Shown: positions 60,952 to 64,000 of the stretch, in pieces | Layout of the letters: the number at the start of each line of letters is the position of its first letter | Numbering within the stretch: position 1 is the stretch's first letter | Source: Chloroflexota bacterium | GTDB taxonomy: Bacteria > Chloroflexota > Anaerolineae > Anaerolineales > UBA4823 | Direction: 5' to 3' | Assembly: GCA_029782365.1 (NCBI GenBank) | Contig: JAKOUW010000163.1 | Location: 62,001-126,000 of the forward strand | Length of the DNA: 64,000 nt | Notes under the pieces: generated by a model | What the model was told of the DNA's origin: nothing | The model's database searches: none | The model's input: only the letters and a program-made list of their open reading frames with translations | Position numbers and translations under genes: made by a program

Positions 60952-61446
60952 ATGCCCATCCTCTCAGCCAATTCGTTGGATGTGATCAGCCGCAGCCCCG
61001 AACAAACCCGGCGGATCGGCATGCGCCTGGGCGCCATTCTTCAACAAGGGGATGTTCTAATTCTTTCAGGCGATCTCGGCGCGGGTAAAACCACCTTTAT
61101 CCAGGGTTTGAGCGCCGGGTGGGGATCACTGGATGGGGTTTCAAGTCCTACGTTTGTGCTGGTCAACGTCTATCGCCGGCTGGATGGTCAACAATTTTTT
61201 CACCTGGATGCATATCGCTTGGCCAGTATAGAGGAAGCATACGACTTGGATCTTGACAGCATGTTGGAGAACGGCGTTCTGGCAGTGGAATGGGGCGAGC
61301 GGATTCAATCTGCTCTGCCAGGAGAAAATCTGCAGGTTCGCCTGACTTATATCGAAGAAAACCAACGGGATTTGCTGATTTCAGCCAGGGGAAGCCGTTA
61401 CCAGGGGCTGGTGGCCTCCTTGCGCAAAGGAATCTATGGAGGCTGA
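60952..61446 (+). CDS. tsaE: tRNA t6A biosynthesis ATPase TsaE
   Basis: A 164-residue P-loop ATPase needed for threonylcarbamoyladenosine formation at tRNA position 37. The Walker A is GDLGAGKTTFIQGL and SSPTFVLVNVYR, HLDAYRL and EWGERI are family marks. It stops one base before tsaB starts, so the genes are co-expressed. Confidence 0.96.
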   Translation: MPILSANSLDVISRSPEQTRRIGMRLGAILQQGDVLILSGDLGAGKTTFIQGLSAGWGSLDGVSSPTFVLVNVYRRLDGQQFFHLDAYRLASIEEAYDLDLDSMLENGVLAVEWGERIQSALPGENLQVRLTYIEENQRDLLISARGSRYQGLVASLRKGIYGG

Positions 61447-62115
61447 ATGCTGTTAGCCCTAGACACTTCTACGCGCGCCGCTGGCGTCGCTCTGTATGAT
61501 GGCGCTCAGCTCCTGGCTGAGATGACCTGGGTGAGCCGCGATTACCATACTGCCGAGCTGGCCCCGGTCATTCAGCAAGTGTTTCGCCAGACCGGGGTGA
61601 GGATGGCGGCCTTGCAGGCGTTGGGTGTGGCGCTTGGCCCAGGCTCATTCACTGGCCTGCGCATTGGCCTGTCAGTGGCTAAGGGAATATCTTTGGCAAG
61701 GCATGTCCCCCTGGTCGGCGTGCCGACATTCGATATCCTGGCTGCTGCCCAGCCTGTGCAAAATTTGCCTTTGCTAACCATTTTGCAGGCTGGGCGCGGG
61801 CGCCTGGCTGTGGGTACTTATGAAATCCATGAAAACGAATGGCGAGCAGTTGGCAGCTTTCAGGTGATGGAAATTGAAACCCTTTCACACAGTATTCAGA
61901 AACCCACTTTGATCTGCGGAGAATTGAACGAGGCTCAACGCCATTTGTTGGCTCGGAAACGCAAGAATGTCATCCTCGCCTCCCCTGCCGGATCCTTACG
62001 CCGACCCGGATACCTGGCTGAACTGGCCTGGAAGCGCTGGCAGTCAGGGCAGGTGGATAACCCGGCAGCGCTGGCTCCCTTGTATTTGCATATCGGGGAG
62101 CCGATCCCGACATGA
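61447..62115 (+). CDS. tsaB: tRNA t6A biosynthesis protein TsaB
   Basis: A 222-residue protein that dimerises with TsaD (not in this window) in t6A synthesis. It begins MLLALDTSTRAAGVAL and has GPGSFTGLRIGLSVAKG, the usual family signature. It ends in the tsaE-tsaB-rimI order typical of bacteria. Confidence 0.95.
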   Translation: MLLALDTSTRAAGVALYDGAQLLAEMTWVSRDYHTAELAPVIQQVFRQTGVRMAALQALGVALGPGSFTGLRIGLSVAKGISLARHVPLVGVPTFDILAAAQPVQNLPLLTILQAGRGRLAVGTYEIHENEWRAVGSFQVMEIETLSHSIQKPTLICGELNEAQRHLLARKRKNVILASPAGSLRRPGYLAELAWKRWQSGQVDNPAALAPLYLHIGEPIPT

Positions 62116-62648
62116 TGTTTGGCAAGGATGAATTTCAAATCCGGCCAATGCGCCTGGAAGATATTGATCAGGTCCACCTGATTGATATTCTTTCTTTCCC
62201 CTTACCCTGGCCGCGCAATTCTTATCGCAACGAAATTCAAGAGACACAGCGTTCTCGCTGCTGGGTGGTGGAGCAAATCGGCGAGCCTATTCTGGAACCC
62301 GGCAGCACGGCGCCGCAACTGGCGCGCATCGTCGGCATGGCAGTCGTCTGGCTGATCGTCGATGAGGCGCATATTGCGACGATTGCTGTCCATCCAGATT
62401 TCCGCCGCCTGGGGATTGCGGCGCGTCTGCTATCTGTGATCGTATCAAACGCTCGCCGCGAGAAGATGCTCTGCGCCACCCTGGAAGTGCGTGCCAGCAA
62501 CCTGGCTGCCCAGGCCTTGTATCAGAAATTTGGGTTCGTTGAAGTCGGCCGGCGTTTCCGTTATTACCAGGATAACCAGGAAGATGCTTTGATCATGACC
62601 GTGCAGTTCGACGAACCTGAAGAGACAGGCGTTGCGGAACTATCATAA
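62112..62648 (+). CDS. rimI: Ribosomal protein S18 alanine N-acetyltransferase-like GNAT
   Basis: A 178-residue GNAT acetyltransferase. The acetyl-CoA loop is VHPDFRRLGIAARLL and the C-terminal part has EVRASNLAAQALYQKFGFVEVG. The start overlaps the tsaB stop (ATGA). RimI acetylates the N-terminus of ribosomal protein S18; the position next to tsaB is the usual context. Confidence 0.92.
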   Translation: MMFGKDEFQIRPMRLEDIDQVHLIDILSFPLPWPRNSYRNEIQETQRSRCWVVEQIGEPILEPGSTAPQLARIVGMAVVWLIVDEAHIATIAVHPDFRRLGIAARLLSVIVSNARREKMLCATLEVRASNLAAQALYQKFGFVEVGRRFRYYQDNQEDALIMTVQFDEPEETGVAELS

Positions 62649-62658
62649 GGAGTACTTT

Positions 62659-63300
62659 GTGACCCCCGAAGAATTACTCAAACAAATTTCTCAGGAAGTC
62701 GCGATTTGCAAGAAGTGTGTCCTGAACCATTCTCGCAAGCGGGCGGTGGCAGGCGAAGGCCCGGCGAATGCCAGGATTATGTTCATCGGTGAAGGACCTG
62801 GTTTTCATGAAAATGAACAAGGCCGCCCATTTGTTGGACAGGCTGGGAAATTCCTGGATGAACTGTTGGCAGGAATTAAAATGAAGCGTGAAGAAGTGTT
62901 CATCGCCAACGTGGTCAAATGCCGCCCACCCGGCAACCGAGACCCGCTGCCCGAGGAACTGGCTGCCTGCGGAGACTACCTCGAGCGGCAGATAAATATC
63001 ATCAATCCACAAGTCATCGTAACGTTGGGCCGCTTTTCTATGGCGCGTTTTCTGCCCACTGCGAAAATAAGCGAAGTGCATGGTCGGTCGTTCCGCTTGA
63101 ATGATCGTCTAATTGTGCCCATGTTCCACCCGGCAGCCGCTTTGCACCAACCATCGCTGCGACCGCTTGTAGAACAGGATTTCTCGCGGCTTCCCCAGTT
63201 GATAAGCCAACCGCTGTCGGCAGCTGCCCCTGCTCCTGATTCCACAGAGCAAAAAAGTCTAGAACAAAAATCTGAGCCTAAGCAGCTCAACCTGTTCTGA
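62659..63300 (+). CDS. Uracil-DNA glycosylase, family 4
   Basis: A 213-residue [4Fe-4S] uracil-DNA glycosylase. Cys residues CKKC near the start and later in the N-half bind the cluster; active-site parts are GEGPGFHENEQGRPFVGQAGKFLD, NVVKCRPPGNR and MFHPAAALH. The GTG at 62659 has AAGGAG 6 nt upstream. The C-terminus ends in a low-complexity Ser/Glu/Lys tail with a QLNLF finish, which may bind the clamp. Confidence 0.93.
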   Translation: MTPEELLKQISQEVAICKKCVLNHSRKRAVAGEGPANARIMFIGEGPGFHENEQGRPFVGQAGKFLDELLAGIKMKREEVFIANVVKCRPPGNRDPLPEELAACGDYLERQINIINPQVIVTLGRFSMARFLPTAKISEVHGRSFRLNDRLIVPMFHPAAALHQPSLRPLVEQDFSRLPQLISQPLSAAAPAPDSTEQKSLEQKSEPKQLNLF

Positions 63301-63319
63301 TTAATTCACCTTTTCCTCT

Positions 63320-64000
63320 GTGAAAAAACTGTTCCTATCATTGCGCCAGGATGCACTGTTTAAAACAGTGGTCAAAAATAGCGCTTACCTTTTCAGCGGA
63401 ACCACCTTATCGGCCGGCTTGAATATGCTGCAAGGCATATTGACTGCCCGCTTGATTGGAATGTATGAGGTGGGTGTGGTAGCTGCGGTGGTGACTTTCG
63501 CTTCAAATGTCAACCGTTTATTATCTTTCCGCATGAGCGAAGTGGTGGTGAAGAGTTTTGGCGAGGCGTTAGTTTTACAACAAACCAGCCAGGGAAGCAA
63601 AGAGCAGTCTGCGGCAATAATCAAAGGGATTGGCCTGACTGAAGCCGTGACATCGATACTGGCTTACCTGCTGCTTGTGCTCCTGTCTCCCTGGGCAGCC
63701 GTTGTGTTCGCCAAAGACGCGTCGACCGTCACCTGGTTTATTGTATACGGCCTGGTCTTATTGGCAAATATGGTTTACGAGACCTCCACCGGTGTGCTGC
63801 AAGTGACGCGTCGTTTTGATCGGGTTGCCGCGATCAACTTGGCGCAGAGCCTGGTGACCCTCAGCGTGATCGGTTGGGCGTTTGTTTTTCAGAAAGGCAG
63901 GGCGGAAGTTTTAACCGCCTACTTGTTGGGTAAGTCTCTGGCCGGTGTGGTGATCACCGCATTCGCCTTTCGCCAGCTCAACCAGGTGCTTTATCCTGGT
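63320..64000 (+). CDS. Polysaccharide flippase (MOP/Wzx-like), N-terminal part
   Basis: This gene runs off the right edge after 227 codons. It begins with GTG (protein MKKLFLSLRQDALFKTVVKN) and has at least six hydrophobic segments. The block NSAYLFSGTTLSAGLNMLQGILTARLIG is typical of Wzx/PST flippases that move lipid-linked sugars across the membrane. The GTG is the only start after an in-frame stop at 63302. There is no ribosome site; it starts 19 nt after the glycosylase gene. Confidence 0.8.
   Translation, partial: MKKLFLSLRQDALFKTVVKNSAYLFSGTTLSAGLNMLQGILTARLIGMYEVGVVAAVVTFASNVNRLLSFRMSEVVVKSFGEALVLQQTSQGSKEQSAAIIKGIGLTEAVTSILAYLLLVLLSPWAAVVFAKDASTVTWFIVYGLVLLANMVYETSTGVLQVTRRFDRVAAINLAQSLVTLSVIGWAFVFQKGRAEVLTAYLLGKSLAGVVITAFAFRQLNQVLYPG

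Noticed and set aside
1-64000. tRNA, rRNA, CRISPR, insertion sequence, integrase or phage genes
   Set aside because: No cloverleaf, repeat array, transposase or integrase motif could be found in either strand.

Overview
The window looks like chromosomal DNA from a Chloroflexota bacterium, most likely class Anaerolineae. This is an inference from gene content: an archaeal-type HMG-CoA synthase next to a class II HMG-CoA reductase, a fused glycyl-tRNA synthetase, many GAF/HisKA kinases, proline/threonine-rich lipoprotein linkers, and several promoters whose -10 box sits 6-7 nt before the start codon. No 16S gene, tRNA, CRISPR array, insertion sequence or phage gene is visible. Both ends cut through genes: HMG-CoA synthase on the left and a polysaccharide flippase on the right.

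Layout. 1-4288: isoprenoid genes, a GAF histidine kinase and an rRNA methyltransferase. 4289-15549: a short-chain dehydrogenase, three MFS transporters, a TPR/zinc-ribbon membrane protein, an esterase, fused GlyQS and a DUF3786 protein. 15732-20941: a membrane polyferredoxin (NapH-like), a membrane protein and a secreted protein of unknown function, an FmdB zinc ribbon, OsmC and a two-component system. 20931-34516: a sulfur and electron-transport island holding a single-domain rhodanese, a DUF2892 protein, a LysR regulator, a lipoprotein with four rhodanese domains, an ArsR regulator, a trihaem cytochrome, a split YeeE/YedE transporter, a PhsABC/PsrABC-like molybdoenzyme, then a b6-type cytochrome b, a multihaem cytochrome c and a Rieske protein, and an FmdE protein. 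34492-38165: NadE, a cold-shock protein, EtfA/EtfB and an acyl-CoA-binding protein. 38165-46994: a TPR protein and a housekeeping run (MtaB, HIT, YqeY, PgpH-type HD, YbeY, DgkA, TIM-barrel endonuclease, uracil-DNA glycosylase). 47097-58632: mostly minus-strand genes (DinB-like, radical SAM, PPIase lipoprotein, kinases, endonuclease III, asparaginase, MBL fold, HolB). 58697-64000: UvrD/PcrA, TsaE, TsaB, RimI, family 4 UDG and the flippase.

How the genes fit together. The most interesting region is 20931-34516. Sulfurtransferases, a candidate thiosulfate transporter and a thiosulfate/polysulfide-type molybdoenzyme lie beside a cytochrome b / multihaem c / Rieske module that looks like an alternative quinol:acceptor oxidoreductase. 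I read it as a respiratory sulfur-conversion unit under ArsR and LysR control. The direction (reduction or oxidation) and the substrate cannot be settled from sequence. A second theme is leaderless transcription: at least seven transcription units have a -10 hexamer 6-7 nt before ATG and no Shine-Dalgarno sequence.
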